A DNA stretch of 64,000 bases from JALZHR01 sp036388475 (GTDB lineage Bacteria > Acidobacteriota > Blastocatellia > Pyrinomonadales > Pyrinomonadaceae), in the NCBI GenBank assembly GCA_036388475.1, contig DASVRT010000053.1:124001-188000 (forward strand). Reading direction: 5' to 3'. Within the stretch, counting starts at the first letter, position 1, and each line of letters begins with the position of its first letter. A model generated the notes under the pieces. The model did no database searches and was not told the origin of the DNA. It saw only the letters and a list, made by a program, of their open reading frames with translations. The position numbers and the translations under genes are program-made. Below, piece after piece: positions 8,173-17,048 of this stretch.

Positions 8173-10452
8173 TTATTTTCCGGCTTTCATTTTCTTTGCC
8201 GCCTCGCTATACAAATTCATCAAAACTTTCTCCGGCGTAAAAGGCGCGTCAAACGCGGGCAGATTTTCCGGGTTAAACGCTTTGACCGCATTGCGAATCG
8301 CAAAATACGCGCCGATGCCGTACATCAGAGGCGGCTCGCCGACTGCTTTTGAATTGAAAATCGCCAAGTTTTCGCGGTCGGTTTCAAGCGGAAGAATCTC
8401 GATCCGTTTCGGCGCGGAATAAACGTCGGGAATTTTGTAGGTCGAAAGCGCATTCGAGCGCAGTTTGCCGTCCGCGTCGTAGAAAACTTCTTCCATCGTC
8501 AACCAGCCGATGCCCTGCACGATGCCGCCTTCGATTTGCCCGTAATCGACCGAAGTGTTCATCGAGCTGCCGAAATCGTGACACGCTTTGACAAAATCGA
8601 CCTCGTAAATTCCGCGCAGGCAATCTACGCGGACGCCGACAATCGCCGTGCCGTAAACGTGATAGGCGAACGGGTGTCCTTTGGCGATTGACCAGTCGAA
8701 ATTGATTCCGGCGGTCGCGTAATGCGCGTGTTCGCTTAAATTTACGCGCTGCATATGAGCTTCGTTGACGAGCACGAGCCAGTCCAGGTTCGTGCTTTCG
8801 CCTTTGCGGAAAACAAAGCCGTTTTCGATGGAAATATCATCGGCGCTTTGCGCTTCGACCAAATCCTTCGCCACGTCTTTCAGTCGTTTCAAAATCGTTT
8901 CGCAGGCAATCTCGGTCGCTTTGCCGTTCAAATCGGCAGCCGCCGAAGCCGCCGTCGGCGAAGTGTTGGCGATGCGCAGAGTGTTCGTCGTGTGAACCCT
9001 GACGCGCGTTATCGGCAAGGAAAAAACGGTCGAAGCGACCTGCGCGATTTTCGTGTTCACGCCCTGTCCCATCTCGACCGCGCCGGTCGAAACCGCAACC
9101 GAGCCGTCCGTGTAAACGTGGACGAGCGAGCGCGCCTGATTCATCGGCGTTTTGGTGAACGAGATACCGAAGCAAATCGGCATCAGCGCCAAGCCTTTTT
9201 TGACGAATTTATTTTGTTTATTAAATTCGTCGGTCTCTTTTTGCAATCGCGCAAAATCGTATTTCGCGTCAGCTTGCGTCCAGCTTGTGACGGCTTCGCT
9301 TTCGGCTTTCTGCCCGTAGGGAAATTCGTCGCCGTTGTTTATCAGATTTTTTTGCTGAATTTCGGAAGCGGAAACATTCAGCTTTTCAGCCGCGTGCGCA
9401 ATCGCCGATTCGATGACAAACATCCCTTGCGGTCCGCCGAAGCCGCGAAAAGCCGTGTTCGGCGGCAGATTCGTGCGGCAACTGTAAGCCGTCGCCGTGA
9501 CGTTAGGAACAAAATAAGCGTTCGTGCAGTGAAACAAAGTTCTTTCTAAAACCGGCGGCGACAAATCGGCTGACGCGCCCGCGTTTTGATAAAACACGGC
9601 TTCGTAGGCGACGATTTTCAAATCCTTGTCCAGCCCGATTTTATAATCCGCCGAATACGGGTGACGCTTGCCGGTCATCCGCATATCTTCCATCCGGTGC
9701 AGCGCGTATTTGACCGGACGCTTCGTCAACTGCGTGCCGACCGCGCAAATCGCCGCCCACGCGTTCGCCTGGTCTTCCTTGCCGCCGAAACCGCCGCCGA
9801 GCCGCGCGACATCGACCTCGACCAGATTCATCGGCAGCGCCGTGACGCGCGAAACGCAGCGCTGAACCGCCGTCGGTCCCTGCGTCGAAGAATAAACGCG
9901 CATTCCGCCCTGCTCGGTCGGAACGGTATATGCGCCCTGCGTTTCGATATACAGATGTTCCTGCCCGTTCACGTCGGCGCGCCCTTGAAAAACGTGCTCG
10001 CAATTTCGAAAAGCGCTTGCCGCATCGCCCAGTTTAAAATGTTTCGGCGGCACGATTAAATCGCCTTTCGCGCACGCCGCGCGCGGGTCGGTGACGACTT
10101 CGAGCGGCTCGATTTCCGTCCTGATTTTTTTAACGGCAATGCGCGCCTGTTCTTCCGTCTCCGCCAGCACAATCGCCACCGGCATTCCCTGAAAGTGAAC
10201 TTCCGTGTCCGCCAGCAGAGGCTCGTCCGGCAAAATTCCGCCGATTTGATTTTCGCCGATTAAATCCTTCGCCAGAATGACCCGAACCACGCCGTCCGAT
10301 TTTTCGGCTTCGTCGATTTCGACCGATTTTAAAACGCCGTGCGCGACGGGCGAATCGTAAACACACGCGAACAGCGTTCCCTGAATCAAAGGAATGTCAT
10401 CCAGATAAACCGATTCGCCGCGCACGTGCGATTTTGAATCTACGTTTTTCAT
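8173..10452 (-). CDS. xdhB: Xanthine dehydrogenase, molybdenum-binding subunit
   Basis: This 759-residue cytoplasmic subunit hydroxylates hypoxanthine and xanthine to urate at a molybdopterin centre. It has the aldehyde-oxidase a/b hammerhead domain (residues about 15-125, GESVYLDDIP) and the cofactor-binding domain. Motifs are GGGFGGKE near residue 210, FRGFGGPQG near 340, AVEMGQGVNTK, and the C-terminal AVGEPPLMYGIGAYFAI. The Glu in that last motif matches the catalytic base of the family. It follows xdhA by 20 bp and precedes xdhC, a typical XDH operon order. Purine specificity is supported by the guanine deaminase gene nearby. Confidence 0.95.
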   Translation of the reverse strand: MKNVDSKSHVRGESVYLDDIPLIQGTLFACVYDSPVAHGVLKSVEIDEAEKSDGVVRVILAKDLIGENQIGGILPDEPLLADTEVHFQGMPVAIVLAETEEQARIAVKKIRTEIEPLEVVTDPRAACAKGDLIVPPKHFKLGDAASAFRNCEHVFQGRADVNGQEHLYIETQGAYTVPTEQGGMRVYSSTQGPTAVQRCVSRVTALPMNLVEVDVARLGGGFGGKEDQANAWAAICAVGTQLTKRPVKYALHRMEDMRMTGKRHPYSADYKIGLDKDLKIVAYEAVFYQNAGASADLSPPVLERTLFHCTNAYFVPNVTATAYSCRTNLPPNTAFRGFGGPQGMFVIESAIAHAAEKLNVSASEIQQKNLINNGDEFPYGQKAESEAVTSWTQADAKYDFARLQKETDEFNKQNKFVKKGLALMPICFGISFTKTPMNQARSLVHVYTDGSVAVSTGAVEMGQGVNTKIAQVASTVFSLPITRVRVHTTNTLRIANTSPTAASAAADLNGKATEIACETILKRLKDVAKDLVEAQSADDISIENGFVFRKGESTNLDWLVLVNEAHMQRVNLSEHAHYATAGINFDWSIAKGHPFAYHVYGTAIVGVRVDCLRGIYEVDFVKACHDFGSSMNTSVDYGQIEGGIVQGIGWLTMEEVFYDADGKLRSNALSTYKIPDVYSAPKRIEILPLETDRENLAIFNSKAVGEPPLMYGIGAYFAIRNAVKAFNPENLPAFDAPFTPEKVLMNLYSEAAKKMKAGK

Positions 10453-10472
10453 CGTATTTTATAAATCAAATC

Positions 10473-11861
10473 CTAAATACTCAGTTGATAATCAAACAAC
10501 TCTGCGAAATGCGCCGTAAAAAGCTGTCGCAGAAGCAGTCTTTTATAATCCGCCGAGCCGCGCACGTCGGAAATCGGGCTGATTTCCGTTTGCAGAATTT
10601 CGTTTGCCTGTGAAACGGTCGCTTCGGAAATTTCCCGGTCGCGCAAAAATTCCGAAGTTTTTCGCAGGTATAAGGGAACCGGCGCGACGCCGCCCGCCGA
10701 CGCGTGCGCTTCAATGATTTTGCCGTTCGCCGTTTTCAGAGAAATCGCCGTGTTTACAGAAGCGATGTCTAAAAAAGTGCGCTTGCTGACTTTCTCGAAA
10801 TTAAAATGCGAAAAGCTTCGGCGAAAGCGAATTTTCACAATGAATTCGTCTTCCGCTTTCGCCAGCGTTTTATAGCCGCGATAAAGCTCGCGCAAGGGAA
10901 TTTCGCGCGCGTTGTTGAAAACGACGCCCGCATCCAGAGCCAGAAACCACGCCGTCATATCGCCAATCGGCGAGGCGTTGACGAAATTTCCGGCGAGCGT
11001 CGCCATATTGCGAATCGGCGTCGAGGAAACGAGCTTCAGATGTTTGTAAAGATTCGGAAAAATATTCAGCATCACGGGCGAAACGAGCAAATCCGTGACG
11101 GTTGCGGACGCGCCGATTTCCACAAAACCGCCGTTTTCGACGATTCCGCGCAGAACCGGATTATCAAAAAGATTTTCCGCCGGAGCGTAAACCATCTCGT
11201 CGTGGCGCTGAACGTATAAATCCGTGCCGCCGCCGACGAAGAAAGATTTCGGATTCGGGATTTCGGATTTCGGATTATTTTGATTTAGTTCCGAAAGTCG
11301 ATTTTTGATGCCGGAAAAATAATCGGGAACGATGCCTTTTTCGACGGCGAAACCAAGCAGCGATTGCCCGTTCTTCTCGTTCAAAGCTTTCGTCAAATGT
11401 TCCGCCGCGCGCTCGATTGATTTGTAGCCGGTACAGCGGCAGATGTTTCCGTCGATTGACGAAACTGCCGCTTCGCCGGTTTTCGGCGTTTCGTCGAGGC
11501 AGAATCCGGTCAGCGACATCACGAAACCGACGGTGCAAAAGCCGCACTGCGTTCCGCTTTCCTCGACCATCGCCTGTTGCACTCCGGTTAATTCGCCGTC
11601 CGGTTTATTAATTCCTTCGACCGTCACGATATGTTTGCTCTGTGCATTTGCCAGCGGCATCAGGCACGAAGTCATCGAGCGATATTTGACCGCATCGCCG
11701 CTCGGTTCGCCGACCAGAATGGTACAGGCGCCGCAGTCGCCTTCGCGGCAGCCGATTTTCGTGCCCTTCAGATTTCGGTGATAACGGACGAAATCGAGCA
11801 CGGTCGTTCCCGCGGGCAAATCGGTTTCAACGGTTTGATGATTGAGAATAAATTTAATCAT
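10473..11861 (-). CDS. xdhA: Xanthine dehydrogenase, FAD and [2Fe-2S] subunit
   Basis: The small electron-transfer subunit passes electrons from the molybdenum centre through two [2Fe-2S] clusters to FAD and NAD+. Cluster motifs are CREGDCGACTILVG, CGFCTVGFVMS and ICRCTGYKS; the FAD-domain motifs are FVGGGTDLYV and IRNMATLAGNFVNASPIGD. I chose the Met at 11861 (MIKFILNHQ). The longer frame to 11975 adds a Pro/Arg-rich segment translated from intergenic repeat sequence. A heptamer array is inserted in frame just before the FAD motif (residues about 194-206). Confidence 0.94.
   Translation of the reverse strand: MIKFILNHQTVETDLPAGTTVLDFVRYHRNLKGTKIGCREGDCGACTILVGEPSGDAVKYRSMTSCLMPLANAQSKHIVTVEGINKPDGELTGVQQAMVEESGTQCGFCTVGFVMSLTGFCLDETPKTGEAAVSSIDGNICRCTGYKSIERAAEHLTKALNEKNGQSLLGFAVEKGIVPDYFSGIKNRLSELNQNNPKSEIPNPKSFFVGGGTDLYVQRHDEMVYAPAENLFDNPVLRGIVENGGFVEIGASATVTDLLVSPVMLNIFPNLYKHLKLVSSTPIRNMATLAGNFVNASPIGDMTAWFLALDAGVVFNNAREIPLRELYRGYKTLAKAEDEFIVKIRFRRSFSHFNFEKVSKRTFLDIASVNTAISLKTANGKIIEAHASAGGVAPVPLYLRKTSEFLRDREISEATVSQANEILQTEISPISDVRGSADYKRLLLRQLFTAHFAELFDYQLSI
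11245..11279. repeat. In-frame heptamer repeat inside xdhA
   Basis: Five 7-bp units (GATTTCG, GATTCGG, GATTTCG, GATTTCG, GATTATT) keep the xdhA frame open and encode the linker NPKSEIPNPKS between the iron-sulfur and FAD domains. Confidence 0.85.
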
Positions 11862-11902
11862 AAAACTAAAAGGCAGAAACCCCGGCGGGCGGCGCGGCGG
11901 CT

Positions 11903-11940
11903 CCGGAAAGGATAAAGGATAAAGGGAAAAGGATAAAATT
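11903..11940. repeat. Heptamer direct repeats upstream of xdhA
   Basis: Units GGATAAA, GGATAAA, GGGAAAA, GGATAAA lie between xdhA and the YdcZ-type gene, in a GC-rich/AT-rich mosaic with no gene of its own. Confidence 0.65.
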
Positions 11941-12009
11941 AAAGAATTATTTCGCTTTCGCCTCTCGCCTTTCAAAGCGCCCTTGCCCGGCGCGCGGGCT
12001 GCTGCCTTA

Positions 12010-12468
12010 TTAAAAACGGCGAATCAAAATCACGCCGATCGTAATCAGCGTCACGCCCAAAAGTCTGGGAATATTAATTTCTTTGACCGGCACGCCGAGA
12101 AAACCGAAATGGTCGATGACCAGAGTTATCAGCATCTGCCCGGCGATGATTAAGCTAAATGTTAACGCCACTTCGAGCTTTGAAACAACCGTCACGGTTG
12201 CCCCGACAAAAAACGCGCCGAGCAGTCCGCCCGTCCAGGCGACGAGCGGCGCATTTTTCGCCGCGACGAGATTCGCCAGCGGCACGCCGGTCGCCAGAAT
12301 ATACAGAAACAGAGCGATTGTGCCGACGCCGAATGAAATAAACGCCGACAGAATCGGGCTTTCAACCGTGTCCGCCAGCTTGTTGTTGATAGCCGCTTGC
12401 GTCGGCATCATCACGCCGGCGGCGATGGCGAGAACGATAAAAAAATAATTGTTGAAAAAAGAACTCAT
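12010..12468 (-). CDS. YdcZ/DUF606 DMT-superfamily membrane protein
   Basis: Encodes 152 residues with five hydrophobic helices, the size of DUF606 (YdcZ) proteins, which are half-length relatives of drug/metabolite transporters. The family features MMPTQAAINNKL near residue 20 and the GxLGAFFVGATV helix are present. Such proteins usually act as homo- or hetero-dimers. Its place between guanine deaminase and xanthine dehydrogenase suggests export or import of a purine or related compound, but this is inference. About 150 bp of repeat-rich sequence separates it from xdhA. Confidence 0.85.
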   Translation of the reverse strand: MSSFFNNYFFIVLAIAAGVMMPTQAAINNKLADTVESPILSAFISFGVGTIALFLYILATGVPLANLVAAKNAPLVAWTGGLLGAFFVGATVTVVSKLEVALTFSLIIAGQMLITLVIDHFGFLGVPVKEINIPRLLGVTLITIGVILIRRF

Positions 12469-12475
12469 TGTTAGT

Positions 12476-12546
12476 GGTAAGCGGTAAGCGATAAACGGTA
12501 AGTGAAGAATTTCTGCATCACTTACCGTTTACCGCTTACCGCTTAC
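12476..12546. repeat. Heptamer-arm inverted repeat between guaD and the YdcZ-type gene
   Basis: The left arm has units GGTAAGC, GGTAAGC, GATAAAC, GGTAAGT; the right arm (12519-12546) is an exact or near-exact complement. It may terminate guaD transcription, since both neighbours are on the minus strand. Confidence 0.8.
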
Positions 12547-12549
12547 GGT

Positions 12550-13026
12550 TTAATATTCCGTTTTATCCGCTTTGTTTTCCCAGTTTTGAAAGACGACGAG
12601 CGCTTCGTCGCGCAGGAAATTGGCGAGCTTCATTTGCCGGTGCTCGTGGGTTTTTTCGATTTCCTCGTAGATAAACTGGTCGTCAAAACCGATTCGCGCG
12701 GCGTCGGCGCGCGTGCAGCCGAAAAAAACTCTTTCCGGTCGCGCCCAGTAAATCGCGCCCAGGCACATCGGGCACGGCTCGCAGGAAGTGTAAATAACGC
12801 AGCCGTCCAGCTGGAAAGAGCCGAGACGCGCGCAGGCTTCACGAATGGCGACGACTTCGGCGTGCGCGGTCGGGTCGTTGGTCGAAGTCACGCGATTGCA
12901 GCCTTCACCGACGATTTCGCCCGCGCGCACGACAATCGCGCCGAAAGGTCCGCCCGAATTCGAGTCGATTCCGTCTTGCGCCAGAGCAATCGCGCGGCGC
13001 ATAAAATATTCGTCTTGTTCCGTCAT
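12550..13026 (-). CDS. guaD: Guanine deaminase (cytidine-deaminase fold)
   Basis: The 158-residue zinc deaminase carries HAEVVAIREAC (zinc His and catalytic Glu) and CEPCPMCLGAIYWA (zinc Cys pair). Length, the GGPFGAIVV start and the C-terminal YEEIEKTHEHRQMK stretch match the Bacillus GuaD type rather than tRNA-adenosine deaminase TadA. Guanine deaminase turns guanine into xanthine, the substrate of the xanthine dehydrogenase encoded just downstream, so the context supports the call. TadA-like specificity remains the main alternative. Confidence 0.85.
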   Translation of the reverse strand: MTEQDEYFMRRAIALAQDGIDSNSGGPFGAIVVRAGEIVGEGCNRVTSTNDPTAHAEVVAIREACARLGSFQLDGCVIYTSCEPCPMCLGAIYWARPERVFFGCTRADAARIGFDDQFIYEEIEKTHEHRQMKLANFLRDEALVVFQNWENKADKTEY

Positions 13027-13054
13027 TTCCAGTTCAAATCGCTACTGTCACTGC

Positions 13055-13963
13055 TCACGATTTCGGCTTTAATTTTATCTCGAAAAGCTTTTTCCACTTC
13101 TTGCCCGTCACAAAAATGCGGTCGTTCTGCGCGTCGTAAGCGATTCCGTTCAAAGTATTTTCGCTGTCCTTAACGTCTTCGGGCGAGATGTTTGCCAAAT
13201 CAATCCAGCCGAGAATTTTGCCGGAGTTCGGGTCGATGCGGGCGATGTAATTCGGCTTGCCGATATTCGGCAGAAAGCCGTGCTCGCTGTCGGTCGCGTT
13301 GGTTTCCGAATGCCAGATGTTCGCCCAGATTTCGCCCTTGACGAATTCCAGCTCGTTTAAATGATAAACCGGCGCGCCGTCTTCTTTTTTGACCGTGATT
13401 GTGCGGACGGTGTTGAAGGTTTCCGGGTCGAGAAACTTTATGATGTGCGTGCCGTCGCTCAGAATCAGGTGCGTGCCGTCATTGGTCAAGCCCCAGCCCG
13501 AACCCTGGTATTTTATTTCGCGCAGGATTTTGAAATTTTCCGCGTCGTACACGAAAGCCGTGTTTTCGCGCCACGTGATTTGATAAATTTTGCCGTTTAA
13601 GATGGTCATTCCCTCGGCGAAATATTCTCGGGCTACTTCGTGTTCCTGCAAGACCTTTCCGGTTTGCGGCTCGACTTTGCGCAAAGTCGAATCTCCGTAT
13701 TCGCCGGTGCTTTCATAAAAAAAACCGTTTTGGAAAACCAAGCCCTGCGTGAAAGCTTTCGAATCGTGTTTATAAGTGTTCACGATTTCGTAAGTCGAAA
13801 CGCTCGGCGCGGCGCTGTTGGCGGCGGTCGGATTGGTGCTGGTCGGGCTGGCTGCATTATTTCCGGCAGTGTTTTTCACGGTTGAATCGGCATTTGTCGA
13901 CGGCTTTTCGCCGCCGCAGGCAAAAGCAAAAATTGCAAATATCATTAAGCCAAAAAGACGCAT
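13055..13963 (-). CDS. Glutaminyl-peptide cyclotransferase, lipoprotein
   Basis: A 302-residue protein of the plant-type/bacterial glutaminyl cyclase family, a five-bladed beta-propeller that forms pyroglutamate at protein N termini. Residues 1-16 form a lipoprotein signal (FAFAC, lipidated Cys16), then a Thr/Asn/Ser-rich linker to about residue 55. The propeller has the family signatures FTQGLVFQNGFFYESTGEYGDS, VAREYFAEGMTIL, GWGLTNDGTHLILSDGT, LNELEFVKGEIWANIW and ENTLNGIAYD. It likely acts in the periplasm. Confidence 0.93.
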   Translation of the reverse strand: MRLFGLMIFAIFAFACGGEKPSTNADSTVKNTAGNNAASPTSTNPTAANSAAPSVSTYEIVNTYKHDSKAFTQGLVFQNGFFYESTGEYGDSTLRKVEPQTGKVLQEHEVAREYFAEGMTILNGKIYQITWRENTAFVYDAENFKILREIKYQGSGWGLTNDGTHLILSDGTHIIKFLDPETFNTVRTITVKKEDGAPVYHLNELEFVKGEIWANIWHSETNATDSEHGFLPNIGKPNYIARIDPNSGKILGWIDLANISPEDVKDSENTLNGIAYDAQNDRIFVTGKKWKKLFEIKLKPKS

Positions 13964-14211
13964 TTTTATAAATCCTGATTCAAAAAATATTTAACTTTAA
14001 CGCAAATTCGGACAAGAAAGTTTAGCCGCCGGGAACGCCGGGAAACACAGAGGAAAAGAAACCGCCGATTTTCGCGGATAAACGCAGATTGCCAGAAAAA
14101 GCCGGCAATTTAAAATTTGAAATCCCGGATTTCAAATCTATATTTATCAAGCCGCCAATCCGGCTTTGAATTTCTTTCAAAAAACTCCGTGCTCTCTGCG
14201 GCGGAAATTTC
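13964..14211. other. Intergenic region with a short palindrome
   Basis: No gene is evident. A 23-bp palindrome (ATTTGAAATCC, one base, GGATTTCAAAT) lies at 14115-14137. The rest is likely the promoter of the cyclase gene and the 3' flank of the thioredoxin-fold gene. Confidence 0.4.
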
Positions 14212-15567
14212 TTACTTCGAACCACTGCCGGCTTTTGTTTTCGCCAGCGCTTTTTCAATCGCGGCGCGAAAAGATTTTGCCGATAAACCGCGAACCTTGA
14301 CGCCGTTGACGAAAATGGTCGGCGTTCCGTTGATGCCGTAGCTTTTGCCGTCAGCCATATCGCGGCGCACTTCGGTCGCAAATTTTCCGCTTTGCAAGTC
14401 TAACTCAAATTGCCCGACATTTAAACCCGAATCGGCGGCGTATTTTTTGAGCGAAGCGGCGTCGAGCGCCGCCTGATTTCGATAAAGAATCTCGGTGTAT
14501 TCAAAAAATTTGCCCTGCGCGTTGGCGGCATTCGCGGCTTGCGCGGCGAGAAAAGCGTCTTTGTGAATCGTCGTGAGCGGAAAATCGCGGACGACAAAAC
14601 GGATTTTATCGCCGTATCCGGCTAAAACTTTCTGCAAAACCGGATGCGTCGCCGAACACGCCGAGCATTGAAAATCCGAAAACATCACGATTGTCACGGG
14701 CGCGTTTGCGTTTCCCTGAAAAGGGTCGTCGTCGGTCGAAATGTTTTGCGCGAAAGGCTCAGGCTCTTTGACCAGAATCTGCGCGTTGTATTTCTGAAAA
14801 AGCCTCTGCTGGAAATCATCGCGCAGGCGGGCGCTTTCTTCGTCGGAAAAATCGCGCAGCTTGTCGGTAATTTCGCGCGCCAGCAAATCGCCGGAAGCGA
14901 TGCCCGATTTCTGCGCTTCCGTTTCCACCAGCCGCGAATAAATCGTTTCTTCCAGCGCATAGACGACCGCGTCGTAAACGCCGGCGCGAAATTCGTAAAT
15001 CTCCCGCCGGGCTCTTTGTTCAAATTGCGCGACGGTAATTCTTTTAGCTCCGACGGTGAACAAAACGTCAGCCGCTTTCAGATTCGGCGCGTTCAAGGGT
15101 TTGACGGGCGTGACTTTGTATTTGACTTGCAGGCGCTTGACGAAAGCGACCGTTGCCTTTTGTTCCGCTTCGCGGCTGAGAAAGGCGACAATCTGCGCGC
15201 GCAGCCCGTCGTCCAGCGCGCGCTCGCCGATTTTCGCCTTATTGGCAGTGTAGACCGCTTTGATTTCCGCTTCGGTCGGCGTGCGGATCAGCTCCGGTTT
15301 TATTTCTTCGAGCAGTTTTTCGACCTCGATTCTGCGCGCGGCGGCTTCGGTTTCGAGCAGCGTATCGACAATCATCTGCGTCAAAATTTCCTGTCTCAAT
15401 CGAGCGGTTTTCGCGTTGCGCTGTTTATACGCTTCGCGCAAATCCGGCGGAAGGTCGGCGACGGTGAATTTTTGCCCGTTCGCGGCGGCGAGAATTTCCG
15501 TGTTCGTCTGCGCAAATAAGGCGAGCGAGCAAACGGCGATGTAAAAAATTGCGATAAAAAATTTCAT
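14212..15567 (-). CDS. SurA-like chaperone domain fused to DsbA-type thioredoxin
   Basis: A 451-residue secreted protein. A signal peptide (residues 1-19) is followed by two helical segments with SurA N-terminal features (ANGQKFTVADLP, LRQEILTQMIVDTLLETEA). From about residue 285 comes a DsbA/thioredoxin domain with NAPVTIVMFSDFQCSACSA: the C-S-A-C active site is near residues 299-302. The cis-Pro region is INGTPTIFVNG. It probably reduces, oxidises or isomerises disulfides in exported proteins, with the helical part holding unfolded clients. Substrate and redox direction are not determined. Confidence 0.88.
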   Translation of the reverse strand: MKFFIAIFYIAVCSLALFAQTNTEILAAANGQKFTVADLPPDLREAYKQRNAKTARLRQEILTQMIVDTLLETEAAARRIEVEKLLEEIKPELIRTPTEAEIKAVYTANKAKIGERALDDGLRAQIVAFLSREAEQKATVAFVKRLQVKYKVTPVKPLNAPNLKAADVLFTVGAKRITVAQFEQRARREIYEFRAGVYDAVVYALEETIYSRLVETEAQKSGIASGDLLAREITDKLRDFSDEESARLRDDFQQRLFQKYNAQILVKEPEPFAQNISTDDDPFQGNANAPVTIVMFSDFQCSACSATHPVLQKVLAGYGDKIRFVVRDFPLTTIHKDAFLAAQAANAANAQGKFFEYTEILYRNQAALDAASLKKYAADSGLNVGQFELDLQSGKFATEVRRDMADGKSYGINGTPTIFVNGVKVRGLSAKSFRAAIEKALAKTKAGSGSK

Positions 15568-15612
15568 AACTCAAAAGATTATTAAATAGATAAAAACGTA
15601 TATTTAGCGTAT

Positions 15613-16560
15613 TTAATTTGAAACCGTCCGGCTGAATCTCAGCAAATCGGCGGAAACGCGAACTGCCTGCCGTTCAGACGGCGCGCCGAAGATTTCAGGA
15701 TGCACAATCTTTGCCAGGATTTCCGCGCCGTCGATGACGCGCGGCGCGGGACGCGAAAAATAAGCGGTCGCGTCCAAAGCCCAAACCTCGCCCGCTCTCA
15801 CCGCCGGAATCTCCCGGAAGCTTTCGGGAAAAATCGTGTGCGGAAGCTGCCGCAAAATGTCCGCCGCGTAATAACCGCACGGAATCAAAACCAGGCGTTC
15901 GGGCGCGCTTTCGACAATTTTCTCGTAAGTCGTGGCAACTGATTTTTCGCCCGCTTCGCCCAGCAGAGAAATGCCGCCCGCCGCTTCGGTCTGTTCGGGA
16001 ACCCAATGTCCGGGCGCGAACGGCGGCTCAAGCCATTCGAGCATAAAAACTTTCGGGCGCGTTGCGGCTTCGGCTGATTGTTCGCGAAGCCGCCTCAGCC
16101 TTTCGCGCAAATCGTCCACGACTTCTTCCGCTTTTTCCGAAACATTGCACAATTCGCCGACGGTTTTGATGTTGGCGAAAATATCTTCAATCGTGTTCGG
16201 CTCTAAAGAAACGACCCGCGCGCCCGCGACATACATTCGCGCCGCGCGCTCGACGGTTTTATAACTGACGGCGCAGACTTCGCAAAGCTCCTGCGTGATA
16301 ATCAAATCCGGTTCGAGCGCGGCGAGCAGCCCGGTGTTCAAATCGTAAATCGAGCCGTGACCGTCGAGCTGCGAGCGCACGGCGTGGTCAATCTCCGCGC
16401 TGTTCATCGTCTCGTGCGAAATGCGGCTGGCGGTCAGATGCGGTTTGCCGGCGACCGACGGCGGATAATCGCACTCGTGCGTGATGCCGATTAGATTTTC
16501 TTCCAGACCGAGCGCGCAGACGATTTCCGTCGCCGAAGGCAAAAGCGAAACGATTCTCAT
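15613..16560 (-). CDS. Cobalamin/iron-siderophore-type binding protein (BtuF-like), no signal peptide
   Basis: The 315-residue product begins RIVSLLPSATEIVCALG, the typical start of the BtuF/periplasmic-binding domain. It contains DLIITQELCEVCAVS, VVSLEPNTIEDIF and GEVWALDATAYFSRPAPR. BtuF proteins deliver vitamin B12 to BtuCD, but here there is no signal peptide or lipobox and no permease or ATPase next door. It may belong to the group of cytoplasmic BtuF homologues found near corrinoid genes in many genomes, of unclear role. Confidence 0.82.
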   Translation of the reverse strand: MRIVSLLPSATEIVCALGLEENLIGITHECDYPPSVAGKPHLTASRISHETMNSAEIDHAVRSQLDGHGSIYDLNTGLLAALEPDLIITQELCEVCAVSYKTVERAARMYVAGARVVSLEPNTIEDIFANIKTVGELCNVSEKAEEVVDDLRERLRRLREQSAEAATRPKVFMLEWLEPPFAPGHWVPEQTEAAGGISLLGEAGEKSVATTYEKIVESAPERLVLIPCGYYAADILRQLPHTIFPESFREIPAVRAGEVWALDATAYFSRPAPRVIDGAEILAKIVHPEIFGAPSERQAVRVSADLLRFSRTVSN

Positions 16561-16670
16561 AAACAGTTAAATTTACCGCAAAAGGCAAACAAGAGGCAAA
16601 GGCGATTCAAACAGGATGAACGGGATTAACGGGATAAAGGCAAGTTGTTTGCGCCTTCGGTCAGACGGCT

Positions 16671-16943
16671 TGTGCAGTTGTCCGGATGATTTGCGCGTGT
16701 GGTCAGATGCTTCGTGCAGGCTTTACGACGATTTGCGCGTGCTTTACGAGGATTCGTGCATATGTTACGACAACCTGTGCAGGCTTAACGACGACCTGTG
16801 CAGGCTTAACGCTGATTCGTGCAGGCTTAACGCTAATTCGTGCAGGCTCTACGTTGACCTGCGCAGGTGTCCGACGACTCGTGCATATATAACGATGGCT
16901 TGCGCGGGCTTTACGACGATTTGCGCGGGCTTTCCGGCGGCAA
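16671..16943. repeat. Degenerate 21-bp tandem repeat array B
   Basis: Thirteen consecutive units of exactly 21 bp occupy 273 bp in the divergent gap between the BtuF-like and VOC genes. The central units share GTGCAGGCTTAACG followed by a variable heptamer. The sequence is unrelated to arrays A and C. Frames are open on both strands only because the period is a multiple of three. Confidence 0.9.
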
Positions 16944-17048
16944 GTGCAAAGGTTTAAACGAAAAATGCTAATGTTTGCTCGCGGAAACCTATTATGTCCT
17001 TTAAGTCTTCGGCGGTTAGTTCTAAAATGGAAACGAGGAGTTTTTGAA

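Noticed and set aside
8755..9549. 264-residue plus-strand frame
   Set aside because: Shadow of xdhB; Arg/Phe-rich with no family features.
11862..11975. N-terminal extension of xdhA
   Set aside because: The added residues are translated from heptamer-repeat DNA and precede the normal family start.
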